In this document: in pieces, positions 45,838 to 56,743 of the stretch
Layout: each line of letters starts with the position of its first letter
Position numbering within the stretch: position 1 is the stretch's first letter
Assembly (NCBI GenBank): GCA_020633295.1
Contig: JACKDW010000005.1
Location: 62,001-126,000 of the forward strand
Reading direction: 5' to 3'
From: Myxococcales bacterium
Lineage (GTDB): Bacteria > Myxococcota_A > Polyangia > Nannocystales > Nannocystaceae
Length of the DNA stretch: 64,000 nt
Program-made: the position numbers and the translations under genes
Notes under the pieces: generated by a model
What the model saw: only the letters and a program-made list of their open reading frames with translations
Databases searched by the model: none
What the model was told of the DNA's origin: nothing

Positions 45838-46293
45838 GTGCACCTCCACGCCCGTCGGCAGCGTCGGCTCGTCGACGCGCTCGCGTCGCCCGCCACGCTC
45901 CTCCTCACCGTCTCGCTCGCCGGCGCGCTCCCCCTCCTGAGCGCTTGCCCGCGCGGCGAGCCGCGCACCACAGACCCAGAGCCCGCGCCCGCGCCGGACA
46001 ACACGCGCGCGCACGAGAGCGCCACGGACGACGAGCCGACGACGGAGGCGCTCCCGAAGGCGGTCCCCGAAGCGCGCGCGCCCGACGAGCCCGACGCGCC
46101 TGACGAGTCGCTGCGACCCGAGCCCCTGCGCGAGCCCGCGCCCGATCCGCGCACGCACGCCGGCGGCTGCGACGACGGCCGCTACGCCGTCGGCGAGCAG
46201 TGGAGAGACGACTGCAACACCTGTGTCTGCGGGCCCGGCGGGAAGGCGACCTGCACGCTCATGGCCTGCGGCGGCGGTCGCGACACGCGCTGA
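45838..46293 (+). CDS. Lipoprotein with pacifastin/VWC-like Cys domain
   Basis: 151 residues from a GTG. The signal sequence ends with PLLSACPRG (lipobox). A Pro/Glu/Asp-rich linker of about 75 residues follows. The C-terminal 40 residues have six Cys in the order C-x14-CNTCVC-x7-CTLMAC, close to the pacifastin protease-inhibitor signature known from arthropods and some bacteria. It may bind or inhibit a protease. A secreted trypsin-like protease gene converges on it 85 bases away. Confidence 0.72.
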   Translation: MHLHARRQRRLVDALASPATLLLTVSLAGALPLLSACPRGEPRTTDPEPAPAPDNTRAHESATDDEPTTEALPKAVPEARAPDEPDAPDESLRPEPLREPAPDPRTHAGGCDDGRYAVGEQWRDDCNTCVCGPGGKATCTLMACGGGRDTR

Positions 46294-46378
46294 GCGACGC
46301 GCACACACATGTCCAAAAAAACATCTTAGAACCACGCGCGGACGGGGCCCGGCCATCGCCGAGCCCCGCGCGTCATCG

Positions 46379-47890
46379 TCACCGGCGGCGGCGGCGAACG
46401 CCGAGCAGCCCCAGCAGCCCGAGGCCCGCGAGCGCCCAGCCGCGCGCGTCGTCGTCCGCACGACACCCGCAGCCCTCGCCGTCGCCCTCCGAGTCCATCA
46501 TCGACGTCTCGGTCCCGCTCGCGTCATCGTCGTCGTCGTCGTCGTCACCGGGCGCGCTGTCGTCGTCATCGTCGCCCGCGCTGCTGTCGCTGGTCCCGGC
46601 CGAGGGGTCGTCCGTCGTCGCGTCGCCGCCCGTGCTCGAGTCCCCGCCGGTCGTCTCGCCAGGCTCGACGCCGACGTAGATCGTCACCTCGGCCGACTCG
46701 CCGAGGTTGCCGGCGCCGTCCTCCGCGAACGCGGTCAGGTGCCAGACGCCGTCGGGGAACTGCACCGCGCCGTACTTGAACGGCGGGTACTCGATCCCGG
46801 GCTGATCCATGCCCTCGATCGAGATCCACGCGCTCTTCACCCCCCAGCCGGGGTCGAGCGCGTCGATCTCGATCGGCAGCTTCGTGCCCGAGTCGTAGAC
46901 CATCCCGTGGATGGGGTTCAGGATCGTCACGATCGGCGCGGTCGTGTCCGCCTCCGCGTCGTAGGGGTCGCCGCAGGTCGAGCTGGCCCCTGAGGCAGGT
47001 GTCCCCTCGCACCACGTCGGCCACTCGCCGAAGGACTGCGGGCCCGACTCCGCGAAGCCGCCGCAGCGGAAGTCCGCGTCCCACTGCCCGTTGGTCGTGA
47101 AGCAGGGCGTCACGTCGATGCCCGACTCCTCCTCGATCCACGCCGCCGCGGCCGGCAGGAGCGAGTGCGTCCCGAGCCCGCTGCAGCCGCCCGTCACCGT
47201 CGACGCGATGCCGAACGCGTGCCACGTGCCGTCGTCGTACTGCACGAACGCCGGCCCGCCCGAGTCGCCCGAGCAGATGCCCGCGTCCGGGGCCCCGCCG
47301 ACGTGCGCGACGTTGCCGATCACGTTGTGCAGCGTCGTCATCGCCCAGCGCTTGGTCCCCGCGCCGGTGTCGTTCACGCTGTTGTTCCCGAACCCGACGA
47401 TCGCCACCTGCGCGCCGGCCTGCAGGTACTGGTTGCCCTCACAGCCCATGACGATCGGCGTGATCGGGAGGTCCTCAATCGACTGCGTCAGCTTGCAGAA
47501 CGCCCAGTCGTGGGCCTGGTCCGAGACGCCGCTGTAGGCGGGGTTGGTCCGGCAGAACTCCGTCTGGATCGTCTTGGAGCCGACCTGCGACGAGTTCCCG
47601 AACAGGATCGTCTTGTTCCCGGCGCCGCAGTGGGCCGCGTAGGCCACGACGCGCGGGTGGATCAGCGTCCCCGTGCACAGCGAATTCCCGCCGGTCACCG
47701 CGACGGTCGTCGGCCACGCGCAGCCCTGCGTCTCCTCGCCCTGGTAGATCCCCGACGGCGCGACGTCATCGACCAGCGGCGCGTCGGCCCCCGGGTCCGC
47801 GTTCGCCGGCGCCGGCGCCCCACACAGGACCGCCGCCCCGATGAAAACGATCGAACCCGCCGTAGCTCGTCGAAAAGCCAATTTCTTCAA
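46379..47890 (-). CDS. Secreted trypsin-like serine protease with MYXO-CTERM-like tail
   Basis: About 503 residues. A signal peptide is best obtained from a TTG at 47890 (MKKLAFRRATAG...APANA). The trypsin fold has the His in AYAAHC, Asp in HDWAFCKL and Ser in ICSGDSGGPAF, so the triad is complete. A beta-sandwich region (DTTAPIVTILNPIHG...) follows, then an Asp/Ser/Thr linker with a run of Asp, and the C-terminal GCGCRADD, a hydrophobic helix and Arg-rich end typical of MYXO-CTERM proteins. Thus it is exported and anchored to or sorted at the outer surface. The exact start is uncertain. Confidence 0.88.
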   Translation of the reverse strand: MKKLAFRRATAGSIVFIGAAVLCGAPAPANADPGADAPLVDDVAPSGIYQGEETQGCAWPTTVAVTGGNSLCTGTLIHPRVVAYAAHCGAGNKTILFGNSSQVGSKTIQTEFCRTNPAYSGVSDQAHDWAFCKLTQSIEDLPITPIVMGCEGNQYLQAGAQVAIVGFGNNSVNDTGAGTKRWAMTTLHNVIGNVAHVGGAPDAGICSGDSGGPAFVQYDDGTWHAFGIASTVTGGCSGLGTHSLLPAAAAWIEEESGIDVTPCFTTNGQWDADFRCGGFAESGPQSFGEWPTWCEGTPASGASSTCGDPYDAEADTTAPIVTILNPIHGMVYDSGTKLPIEIDALDPGWGVKSAWISIEGMDQPGIEYPPFKYGAVQFPDGVWHLTAFAEDGAGNLGESAEVTIYVGVEPGETTGGDSSTGGDATTDDPSAGTSDSSAGDDDDDSAPGDDDDDDDDASGTETSMMDSEGDGEGCGCRADDDARGWALAGLGLLGLLGVRRRRR

Positions 47891-48164
47891 AACAGTAGGC
47901 AAGAATGTCAGCAAAGCGGCCTCCGCCCTTGAGAGTCGCACAGGAGCGACAGCCCGCTCCACCCCTTTTCCCGCGTGACGGACGCGAATCACCCCTGAAA
48001 TCCACCTGGGGTCCAGCGTCCACGGCACATCACACGCCCGCGATCGGGCTTCCTGGAGGCAGGCGCAACATGCGCCACTCACCGATTATTCGGCGACCGG
48101 CGCCCATCTCGTGCGCTCGAGTACACCGCTGAACCGCTGCAAACTCATTGTACATTCACGCGTC

Positions 48165-49583
48165 ATGGCTGCGACGCTCCTGCCCTCTCGGTCCCTGCCA
48201 GCGCCACGCCTGGGCGCGCTGTCGCTGTGCCTCCTCGGGATCGCGGGCCTCGCCTGCGGCGACGACAGCCTGGGTCTCACCGACGCGACCACGAGCGCCG
48301 ACACCACCGGAGACGCCGCCGGAGACGACACCGACGCGCCCGACACCGCGGCGGGCGAGAGCGCCGCGACGACGACCACCGCCGGCCCGGACGGGAGCGG
48401 GAGCGAAGGTGACTCTTCGACCAGCACGACCAGCGACGCCGCCACGACCGGCGACGGCGAGACGACGGGCGACGCCACCGCGACCACCGGCGACACCGGC
48501 GTCGACCCCGGCCCGATGTTCGACGGCGAGCCGCTGCCCGACGCGCCGCCCGGCGAGTGGAATTGGATCGACATCCCCGAGGCGCGCTGCATCGACGGCA
48601 GCAAGGCGGGCATCGGCGTGCGCTACGGCATCTCCGACGAGCTCGTGATCTTCTTCGAAGGCGGCGGCGGCTGCTTCAACGACGCGACCTGCGGGCTGTT
48701 CTACGCCAGCTTCGCGCACTTCGACCAGCTCGCGTTCGACCTCATCTGGCAGAACACGATCCTCCAGGGCGGGATCTTCGACACCGACAACCCGAACAAC
48801 CCCGTCCGCGACTGGAACTTCGTCTACGTCCCGTACTGCACCGGCGACGTGCACATCGGCGACGCGCCCGACACCTTCGTCCCCGGCTACATCATCGACG
48901 AGCCGCAGCAGTTCGTCGGCTTCCGCAACGTCCACCACTTCCTCGACCGCGTGGTCCCGACCTTCGACGGCGCCTCGCACGTGCTCGTCACCGGCATCAG
49001 CGCGGGCGGCTTCGGGGCCGCGTTCAACTACGACCGCATCGCCGACGCGTTCACCTACGAGCACCCCGACGCGCGCGTCACCCTCATCGACGACTCCGGC
49101 CCCCCGCTCGGCGACGACTGGCTCGCGCCGTGCCTGCAGCAGCGGTGGCGCGACCTCTACAACCTCGGCGACACGATCCCGGCCGACTGCGACGACTGCT
49201 TCCAGCCGGACGGCGGCGGGATCTCCAACCTCGGCGCGTACATCGCGAACAAGCACCACGATCAGACCCTCGGGCTGATCTCCTCGGAGCGCGACCTGAT
49301 CATCCGCACCTTCTTCGGCTACGGCCTGCAGAAGCCCGGCGGGGAGCAGTGCCCCGAGGGGATCTTCGAGCTGCCGATGAACGGCGACCACTTCGAGGCG
49401 GGGATCTACGCGCTGCGTGACGGCCTCGCCGAGCACGACAACTGGGGCTCATACCTCATGGGCGGCACCTCGCACACGTACCTGAGCTTCCTCTCCTACT
49501 ACACCAAGAGCGTCAACGGCATCCTGCTGATCGACTGGATCCGCAACATGCTCGAGGGGCAGACCTCGCACGTCAGCCCGTGA
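48165..49583 (+). CDS. Notum/pectin-acetylesterase-like lipoprotein (paralog 1)
   Basis: 472 residues from the ATG at 48165. A lipobox (IAGLAC) and a Thr/Asp/Gly-rich linker lead to an alpha/beta hydrolase domain related to pectin acetylesterases and Notum: VIFFEGGGGCFN, VYVPYCTGDVHIGD, VLVTGISAGGFGAAFNYDRI (nucleophile Ser), CDDCFQPDGGG and a final TSHTYLS (His). These enzymes remove acetyl or acyl groups from polymers or lipids. A close paralog lies downstream at 49736. Confidence 0.87.
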   Translation: MAATLLPSRSLPAPRLGALSLCLLGIAGLACGDDSLGLTDATTSADTTGDAAGDDTDAPDTAAGESAATTTTAGPDGSGSEGDSSTSTTSDAATTGDGETTGDATATTGDTGVDPGPMFDGEPLPDAPPGEWNWIDIPEARCIDGSKAGIGVRYGISDELVIFFEGGGGCFNDATCGLFYASFAHFDQLAFDLIWQNTILQGGIFDTDNPNNPVRDWNFVYVPYCTGDVHIGDAPDTFVPGYIIDEPQQFVGFRNVHHFLDRVVPTFDGASHVLVTGISAGGFGAAFNYDRIADAFTYEHPDARVTLIDDSGPPLGDDWLAPCLQQRWRDLYNLGDTIPADCDDCFQPDGGGISNLGAYIANKHHDQTLGLISSERDLIIRTFFGYGLQKPGGEQCPEGIFELPMNGDHFEAGIYALRDGLAEHDNWGSYLMGGTSHTYLSFLSYYTKSVNGILLIDWIRNMLEGQTSHVSP

Positions 49584-49584
49584 C

Positions 49585-49609
49585 GTCGCGCGCTCCGGCG
49601 CGCGACTTT
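49585..49609 (+). terminator. Probable hairpin terminator
   Basis: A 9-bp perfect stem (GTCGCGCGC/GCGCGCGAC) with a TCCG loop follows the stop by 2 bases; only three T follow it. Confidence 0.45.
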
Positions 49610-49735
49610 GATCATCCACCGACGCAGACCGACGCGCTGTCACTACGGCGTCGCCCGGTGATTGCTCCGGGGCATCGCGCCGCCCGTTGTTAAACCCGTT
49701 GACCCTGCAAGCGTCGGATCCGCTACCATCGCGAC

Positions 49736-51115
<1,380 letters not shown>

Positions 51116-51415
51116 CCCGCGGTCAAACCACGTTTCGGCGCGCGGCGCGAATGCGCCCCGCGCGTCGCGACGACGACGCAGCGCGACGCGCGTGCCGTGC
51201 TCCAGTGTCTCGAGTCGGGCGCGGCCCGGACCGCAGCGGCCCGCGACACGACGAAGCCTGCCGCCCGGTTTTTGCTCTGACCACTCGTGGCCCGCGGTCG
51301 CCGCCGACCTCCACGATCGCCGCCCCCCACAGGAGAGCCGCCGAAGCCTCCGCGCAGACCCGGCAGAATCGTCCAGGTATTCCGAGCGCCCGGGCTTCGG
51401 TGCTATATTTGTTGA
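51116..51415. other. Gene-free stretch
   Basis: Nothing gene-like is seen. The end, TGCTATATTTGTTGA just before the ATG at 51416, is A+T-rich and may belong to the promoter or leader of the next lipoprotein. Confidence 0.4.
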
Positions 51416-52408
51416 ATGATCAACCCTTCGTCCTGGCGCGTCCTTTTCACTACAGCACTGAGCCTACCGTTGACCCTGGCGCTCGCGGCCTGCGGCGATG
51501 ACTCCCGCGCGACCGACTCGAGCGACGAGACGACGAGCGAGGGTGAGACCACGGCCGGAGGGAGCACCTCCGCGGACGACGACGACGACGACGACGACGG
51601 CACCACCACGACGGGTGACACCACGGCGGGCCCCGACCCCAGCACCACCACCGAGGACCCGTCGACGACCACCGGCGATCCCACGACCGACCCGAGCACC
51701 ACCGGCGAGCCGCTGATGATCACCGCGCTGCGCTGGAACTCGATGAAGATCGAGGACCCCCACTTCTTCGCGCTCGGCTGCAACCTCGACATCACCGACA
51801 TGGTCAACACCATGCTCATGGACGCCGTGACGATGGACGGCGACGATCCGCCCGACGGCTCGCTCGACCTCAACTTCGTCATGCTGTTCCCCGACCCGCT
51901 CGACGTCGGCGACGCGGGCGGCGACATGGACCTCGCGGTCGCGGACACCTGCCTCGTGCCCCTCGCGGCGCCCATCTGCTCGCTCGGCGCCGGCCAGACG
52001 AACCCCTCGGCCTACACCAACGACGGCAGCGGCTGCCTCGCGCCCGACGGCAACCACCTCAGCTACGGCCTCAGCACCGACCCGGTCCCGGGCCCGTGCT
52101 TCACCAGCGACACGATCGCCAGCCTCGACATCTCGCTCGGCGACTTCGTGCTCCCGCTGCGTGACGTCGAGATCTCGGCGACCTACGACGGCGACCCCGT
52201 CGCCGGCGCGGTCAACGGCATCATGCGCGGCTTCCTGACCGAGACGGACGCCGAGAACACCACCCTGCCCGACGACCTCCCGGTCGTCGGCGGCAACTCC
52301 ATCGCCTCGCTCGTGTGCAAGCCAAACGACAAGGACGACAACAACGGCGAGCCGGGCTGGTGGTTCTACGTCACCTTCACGGCCAACAAGGCGAAGTGGA
52401 ACGGCTAG
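51416..52408 (+). CDS. Lipoprotein with acidic linker, unknown domain
   Basis: 330 residues. The lipobox is TLALAAC. The linker contains a run of eight Asp, then Thr/Ser/Pro repeats. The mature domain (from about residue 100) has beta-rich, Asp-containing segments such as 'LDLNFVMLFPDPLDVGDAGG' and four to five Cys. No family is recognised. It is one of several similar exported proteins here, probably on the outer surface or in the periplasm. Confidence 0.8.
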   Translation: MINPSSWRVLFTTALSLPLTLALAACGDDSRATDSSDETTSEGETTAGGSTSADDDDDDDDGTTTTGDTTAGPDPSTTTEDPSTTTGDPTTDPSTTGEPLMITALRWNSMKIEDPHFFALGCNLDITDMVNTMLMDAVTMDGDDPPDGSLDLNFVMLFPDPLDVGDAGGDMDLAVADTCLVPLAAPICSLGAGQTNPSAYTNDGSGCLAPDGNHLSYGLSTDPVPGPCFTSDTIASLDISLGDFVLPLRDVEISATYDGDPVAGAVNGIMRGFLTETDAENTTLPDDLPVVGGNSIASLVCKPNDKDDNNGEPGWWFYVTFTANKAKWNG

Positions 52409-52448
52409 TCGCCGCGGCGACTTGAGCCTGTTTCACACCAACTTCTCG

Positions 52449-52477
52449 GCGCGGGCGTCCCCATGGGGCGCCCGCGC
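52449..52477 (+). terminator. Possible hairpin terminator
   Basis: A 9-bp stem (GCGCGGGCG/CGCCCGCGC) contains an inner CCCC-AT-GGGG stem; a short T-rich stretch (TGCTTTCT) follows. Confidence 0.4.
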
Positions 52478-52506
52478 TGCTTTCTCCGCCAGGCGCGTCG
52501 CTGCTG

Positions 52507-52571
52507 GCGCGAACGCTGCTCGCCGGGCTCCGCCGCCGAACGCGAACGCTGCTCGCCCAGTTCCGCCGCCG
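52507..52571. repeat. Imperfect 32-base direct repeat
   Basis: Two copies at about 52507-52538 and 52540-52571 share CGCGAACGCTGCTCGCC and CCGCCGCCG ends, differing at a few central positions. They lie in the gap before the Cys-rich lipoprotein; purpose unknown. Confidence 0.65.
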
Positions 52572-52664
52572 CTCGACGCGGCGTCAGGATGCCGCGTTCT
52601 GGACAAACCACGCGCACCTGGCTTGTAATCATGGTGCTGTCTGTCTGCCCACAGCTCAACGCCC

Positions 52665-53570
52665 ATGGATACGCCGACCCTGATGCATCACCGCTCCCTG
52701 GTCCACACCGCGCGCGCCCACCTGGCGCGACCGCTCGCGCTCCTCGCCCTGCTCGCGCTCGCCGCCTGCGGAGACTCGGCGCCGGCCGGCACGATCACCG
52801 ACGGCGACACCAGCGACTCCGAGGCCGGGACCACCGCGGGCGCGAGCAGCTCGTCGACCTCGAGCTCGTCGACCTCGAGCTCGTCGACCTCGAGCGACGG
52901 CTCCTCGTCGACGACCGGGGAGGAGACGACCGTCACCACCGGCGCGCCCGCCTGCGACCCGTTCCTTGAATTCGCCGATGTCTGTGAAGAGGACTGCGAG
53001 TGCCTCTCGGGGCACTGCTACTCGGTGCCGCTCGTCGGGGGGAGCTGCGGCGAGTGCAAGGTCGACGCCGACTGCCCCGACGGCGGCTGCACGATCCCCA
53101 ACCCGTGGGGCGGCGAGGGCTCGATGTGCAACGGCGGCGAGGCGGGCAAGGGCTGCCAGACCGACGAGGTGTGCTCCGACCCCAGCGCGCCGTTCTGCGC
53201 GACGCTGATCGAGGCGCCCGGGCTGTTCTCGCTGATGACCTGCAGCGAGTGCCGCACCGACGCCGACTGCGGCGGCGCCACCCCCAACTGCGCCCCCGAG
53301 ATCGACCTCGACACCTTCACGGGCATCATGCGCTGCATGCCCGACGGCGCGCTCATGCAGGACCAGCCCTGCGTCAAGCCCGACGCGCTCGACCCCGTGT
53401 GCGAGACAGGCATCTGCAGCCTCGCCAACGTCCAGAACGTCCTTGAGGTCGGCATCTGCGGTCAGTGTCTGAGCGACGCCGACTGCCAGCCCGGCGAGAC
53501 CTGCGAGGACGCCTGGATCGACCTCGGTGGCTCGGGGATCGAAGATCTGTTCGGCTCTGTGTGCATGTAA
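52665..53570 (+). CDS. Cys-rich lipoprotein
   Basis: 301 residues (ATG at 52665; an inner ATG at 52683 also works). The lipobox is LALAAC. The Ser/Thr linker has a repeated SSSSTSSSSTSSSSTSS. The mature part has about 24 Cys in repeated 'C..D.DC..G' modules (CGECKVDADCPDGGC, CSECRTDADCGGATPNC, CGQCLSDADCQPGETC), similar to small disulfide-rich modules common in myxobacterial exported proteins. Function unknown; probably a surface-binding protein. Confidence 0.8.
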   Translation: MDTPTLMHHRSLVHTARAHLARPLALLALLALAACGDSAPAGTITDGDTSDSEAGTTAGASSSSTSSSSTSSSSTSSDGSSSTTGEETTVTTGAPACDPFLEFADVCEEDCECLSGHCYSVPLVGGSCGECKVDADCPDGGCTIPNPWGGEGSMCNGGEAGKGCQTDEVCSDPSAPFCATLIEAPGLFSLMTCSECRTDADCGGATPNCAPEIDLDTFTGIMRCMPDGALMQDQPCVKPDALDPVCETGICSLANVQNVLEVGICGQCLSDADCQPGETCEDAWIDLGGSGIEDLFGSVCM

Positions 53571-53810
53571 TCTTTCGCACACAGCAAATGTCGCGCCATG
53601 ACCGCCGTTCGCGGGGACGTACCCCGCGGGATTTTCGCCATCCTAACGTTCGAAACTCCCGTAAGAATTGGCGGGTCTGGAGTCAAAAGGGTTGGGGAAG
53701 CGGTCGACCCCCTGCTCCCTAAGCCCACAATTCCATACGTCTGACACCCGGCGAGCACGCGATCGTTATGCTTGCCGTGTGCGTCAGCTGTGGTTTATGC
53801 CAGTTTCGCA

Positions 53811-55496
53811 ATGGCGTTTTCCCGGCTGGTCACCGTGTCCCTCTGCTCTTCTCTCGCGCTCGCGCTCGCGGGCTGCGGCGACCCGCAAGGCGCGAGCGAC
53901 AGCGGCAGCGACGGCGAGAGCAGCGACAGCGGCGAGACCGCGGATGAGACCGACGGCGCGAGCTCGAACTCGACTGATGGCTCGAGCGCGACCGACCCCG
54001 GAGGCTCGGAATCAGACTCCGGCGTCGAGACCACCGGCAGCCCGGTCGTGATGGCGCCCGCCAAGGGCATCTCGATCACCCACGTCGAGGCCAACCAGGG
54101 CACCCGCGTCGACATCGGCCAGGGGGCCGACTGGGTCGATGGAGCAGGTCGGGACGGCTTCCTCGTCCGCGACCGCGACATGATGCTGCGCGTCCACTAC
54201 ACGGTCGACCCGAACTGGGTCGCGCATGACGTCGAGGCGCGGCTGCTCCTCAAGTACCCCGACGGCACCGAGGAGACGAAGACCCAGACGGTCGAGGTCA
54301 CCGGCGACTCGTTCGAGGGCGAGCTCAAGCGCACCTTCTACTTCGGCCTCGTCGCCGAGGAGGGCCAGGTCCAGCCCGGCACGAAGTTCCAGGTCGAGCT
54401 GTGGGAGGACGAGGCCATGGCCGTGGGCGACGAGGGCGTGTGGGCGACCCCGGCCAGCGGCCCCAACTTCATCGGGCTCGAGGCCGACCCCATGGAGCTC
54501 AAGATCGTGCTCGTGCCGATCCACTACCAGGCGGACGGCAAGGACATCATCGCCACGGTCACCGACAGCGACCTGCAGGCCATCGAGAACTACTTCCACG
54601 AGGCGAACCCCGTCCAGCGCGTGCTGCTCGAGGTCCACGATCCGCTGCCGTACACGCAGTCGGTCAACGGCCTCTCGCCGATCCTCAACGCGACCGCGCA
54701 GCTGCGCCAGCAGGAGAACCCGGCGCCCAACGTCTACTATCACGCGCTGCTCGACCAGGGCTGCCAGTTCACCGGCTGCACCAACGGCGGGCTGCTCGGT
54801 CAGGCGATCGACATCCCCGGCCCCGGCCAGGGCCAAGGCTACCTGCGCGTCGCCTCGAGCATGTATCACACGCCCGACGACAAGGTGACCGAGATGTCCC
54901 TCGAGACCATCGTGCACGAGCACGGGCACTCGCAGGGCCAGTATCACATCTTCTGCCCCGGCGGCGGCGCGGCGGGCACGGACAACACCTACCCCGACCC
55001 CGACGGCAAGATCCAGGCCTGGGGCTTCGGCATCCGCTACTTCACGCTGCACAACCCCAACGTCGAGGTCGACTACATGAGCTACTGCCGCCCGCAGTGG
55101 TTCGGCCCGTGGACGTGGAACAAGGCCTACGAGCGCATCCGTGCGCTGACCTCCTGGGATCAGGGCGACGTCCCCCAACCCCCCACCTACCCGATCCTGA
55201 TCGGCGCCCACAACAGCGACGGCTCCACCGAGTGGTGGACCGCCGATGGCGTCATCCCGCCCGAGCGCCTCAGCGCCACCGAGACCATCCAGTTCACGAT
55301 CGGCGGCGAGACCACCGCGCAGCCAGCCGCGATCCACGAGATGGTCGAGAGCGACGAGTACTGGGTCGTGACGCCGCTCCCCGCCTCCCTCGACAGCATC
55401 AAGGGCATCACCCACGTCTCGGGTGAACAGTCGACGCCGATCAACCCCGCGAGCGTCCGCGCGTTGCACCACACCGCTGACTTCGTCAGCCCGTAG
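53811..55496 (+). CDS. Metzincin-type zinc metalloprotease lipoprotein
   Basis: 561 residues from an ATG at 53811 that directly gives a signal peptide ending LALAGC. A Ser/Asp/Thr linker leads to beta-rich sequence and then the zinc site HEHGHSQGQYH (near residue 367), which has the HExxHxxGxxH spacing of metzincins. A 'DYMSYC' Met-turn-like motif follows about 55 residues later. It is a secreted, lipid-anchored endopeptidase, probably used in predation or surface turnover. A strong terminator follows. Confidence 0.88.
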   Translation: MAFSRLVTVSLCSSLALALAGCGDPQGASDSGSDGESSDSGETADETDGASSNSTDGSSATDPGGSESDSGVETTGSPVVMAPAKGISITHVEANQGTRVDIGQGADWVDGAGRDGFLVRDRDMMLRVHYTVDPNWVAHDVEARLLLKYPDGTEETKTQTVEVTGDSFEGELKRTFYFGLVAEEGQVQPGTKFQVELWEDEAMAVGDEGVWATPASGPNFIGLEADPMELKIVLVPIHYQADGKDIIATVTDSDLQAIENYFHEANPVQRVLLEVHDPLPYTQSVNGLSPILNATAQLRQQENPAPNVYYHALLDQGCQFTGCTNGGLLGQAIDIPGPGQGQGYLRVASSMYHTPDDKVTEMSLETIVHEHGHSQGQYHIFCPGGGAAGTDNTYPDPDGKIQAWGFGIRYFTLHNPNVEVDYMSYCRPQWFGPWTWNKAYERIRALTSWDQGDVPQPPTYPILIGAHNSDGSTEWWTADGVIPPERLSATETIQFTIGGETTAQPAAIHEMVESDEYWVVTPLPASLDSIKGITHVSGEQSTPINPASVRALHHTADFVSP

Positions 55497-55517
55497 CCGC
55501 GATCGTCGGCGCAGCGA

Positions 55518-55556
55518 GCACGCCTCGGACCCCGCGTCCGAGGCGTGTTTGTTTTT
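55518..55556 (+). terminator. Strong intrinsic terminator
   Basis: A 12-bp stem (CACGCCTCGGAC/GTCCGAGGCGTG, loop CCCGC) is followed by TTTGTTTTT, 22 bases after the protease stop. Confidence 0.88.
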
Positions 55557-55712
55557 CCCGTAAAGTCGCTCGCGGCCACTTCACCTCTCTCGCCCATGCA
55601 GCAGCGGCCCGAATCGGTCGGGTTGCGCGCTCGCGCGGCATTGTGTAAGCGGCCACTTCACCGAGCAGGCGCCACGACGCGCTGCACGACCCCCAAGGAG
55701 GGCCCGGCGAGC

Positions 55713-56615
55713 ATGACGACCCCGGAAACGCTGCATGTAGTCGGCTTCGGCTGGCAGAGGGATGGCATCCACCTCGAGGTGCGTGACGCCGCGAACGTCG
55801 GCGCGACGCGCAAGCTCCCCCTCACGGGGGCGCTCCGGTTCAAGCGGCTCGGCCGCAGGCTGTGCTCCGGGTGGTTCGACTTCGAATCTGGCGAGCGCTC
55901 GACCTGCCCGGACAACGCGGTCCCCGAGCGCAAGTCCCAGTGCGAGGCCTGCATCGAGCGCGAGGGCTTCGCCCCCTGGCTGCGCTGCGACGGCCGCATG
56001 ATCCCCCAGCTCAAGCCGAGCGTGCGCGCCTACATCGAGCAGCCGCACTACCTCTACCTCGCCTGCTTCGGCGACGAGGTCGTCAAGGTCGGGATGGCGT
56101 CCGAGGAGCGCAAGCACGAGCGTCTGTGGGAGCAGGGTCCGCTGGCCGCGTTCTACGTCGCGACCGCGCCCGACGGCATCACCATCCGCCAGCTCGAGGT
56201 CGAGGTCTCGCGCCTCGGCTACACCGAGTTCATGCGACGCAGCCGCAAGCTCGAGCTCCTCAAGAGCGACATGACCGAGGAGCGCGCGGTGCGTCGACTC
56301 CACAGCGCGCTCGACCGCGTCCGCGCCCAGCTGCCCGAGGACTACGCGACGCTGCTGCTGCGCCAGCCCGAGCGCGTGCCGACGCCCGCGCTGGCCGCTG
56401 ACGCGCGGCGCTTCCGCGAGCTCGACACGCTCACCCCCGAGGAGAACGAGATCATCGAGGGCGAGCTCATCGGCGCGAGCGGCTCGATCGTCGTGCTCCA
56501 CGACCGCGGGATCCGCTCGACCGTCGACCTCTACGACCTCGTCGGCTACGAGGTCGAGTTCAACCCCGAGGGCGAGGCCAAGAAAGAGGCCCGGCAGATC
56601 GGCCTGTTCGGCTAG
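55713..56615 (+). CDS. DUF2797-like protein
   Basis: 300 residues from an ATG with AAGGAGG upstream. A Cys-containing N-terminal part (STCPDNAVPERKSQCEACIERE) may bind a metal. The middle 'YLYLACFGDEVVKVGMASEERKHERLWEQG' resembles the DUF2797/GIY-YIG-related group, in which a Tyr and an Arg are conserved. The C terminus is acidic with beta-strands. No activity is proven. No signal peptide, so it is cytoplasmic, unlike its neighbours. Confidence 0.7.
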   Translation: MTTPETLHVVGFGWQRDGIHLEVRDAANVGATRKLPLTGALRFKRLGRRLCSGWFDFESGERSTCPDNAVPERKSQCEACIEREGFAPWLRCDGRMIPQLKPSVRAYIEQPHYLYLACFGDEVVKVGMASEERKHERLWEQGPLAAFYVATAPDGITIRQLEVEVSRLGYTEFMRRSRKLELLKSDMTEERAVRRLHSALDRVRAQLPEDYATLLLRQPERVPTPALAADARRFRELDTLTPEENEIIEGELIGASGSIVVLHDRGIRSTVDLYDLVGYEVEFNPEGEAKKEARQIGLFG

Positions 56616-56651
56616 CGGCCCCGAGCGCTCAACGGACTTGAAGGCCCCTCG

Positions 56652-56712
56652 GGCGCTGCGACAGGCGCTGAGACAGGGCGCTGAGACAGACGCTGAGACA
56701 GGCGCTGAGACG
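56652..56712. repeat. Five tandem 12-13-base units
   Basis: The unit GGCGCTGAGACA is repeated five times with small changes, in the gap between the DUF2797-like gene and the convergent IgGFc-binding-like gene. Purpose unknown. Confidence 0.85.
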
Positions 56713-56743
56713 AGCCGGCGTCACGCCACGCCGGCCCGTTCGC

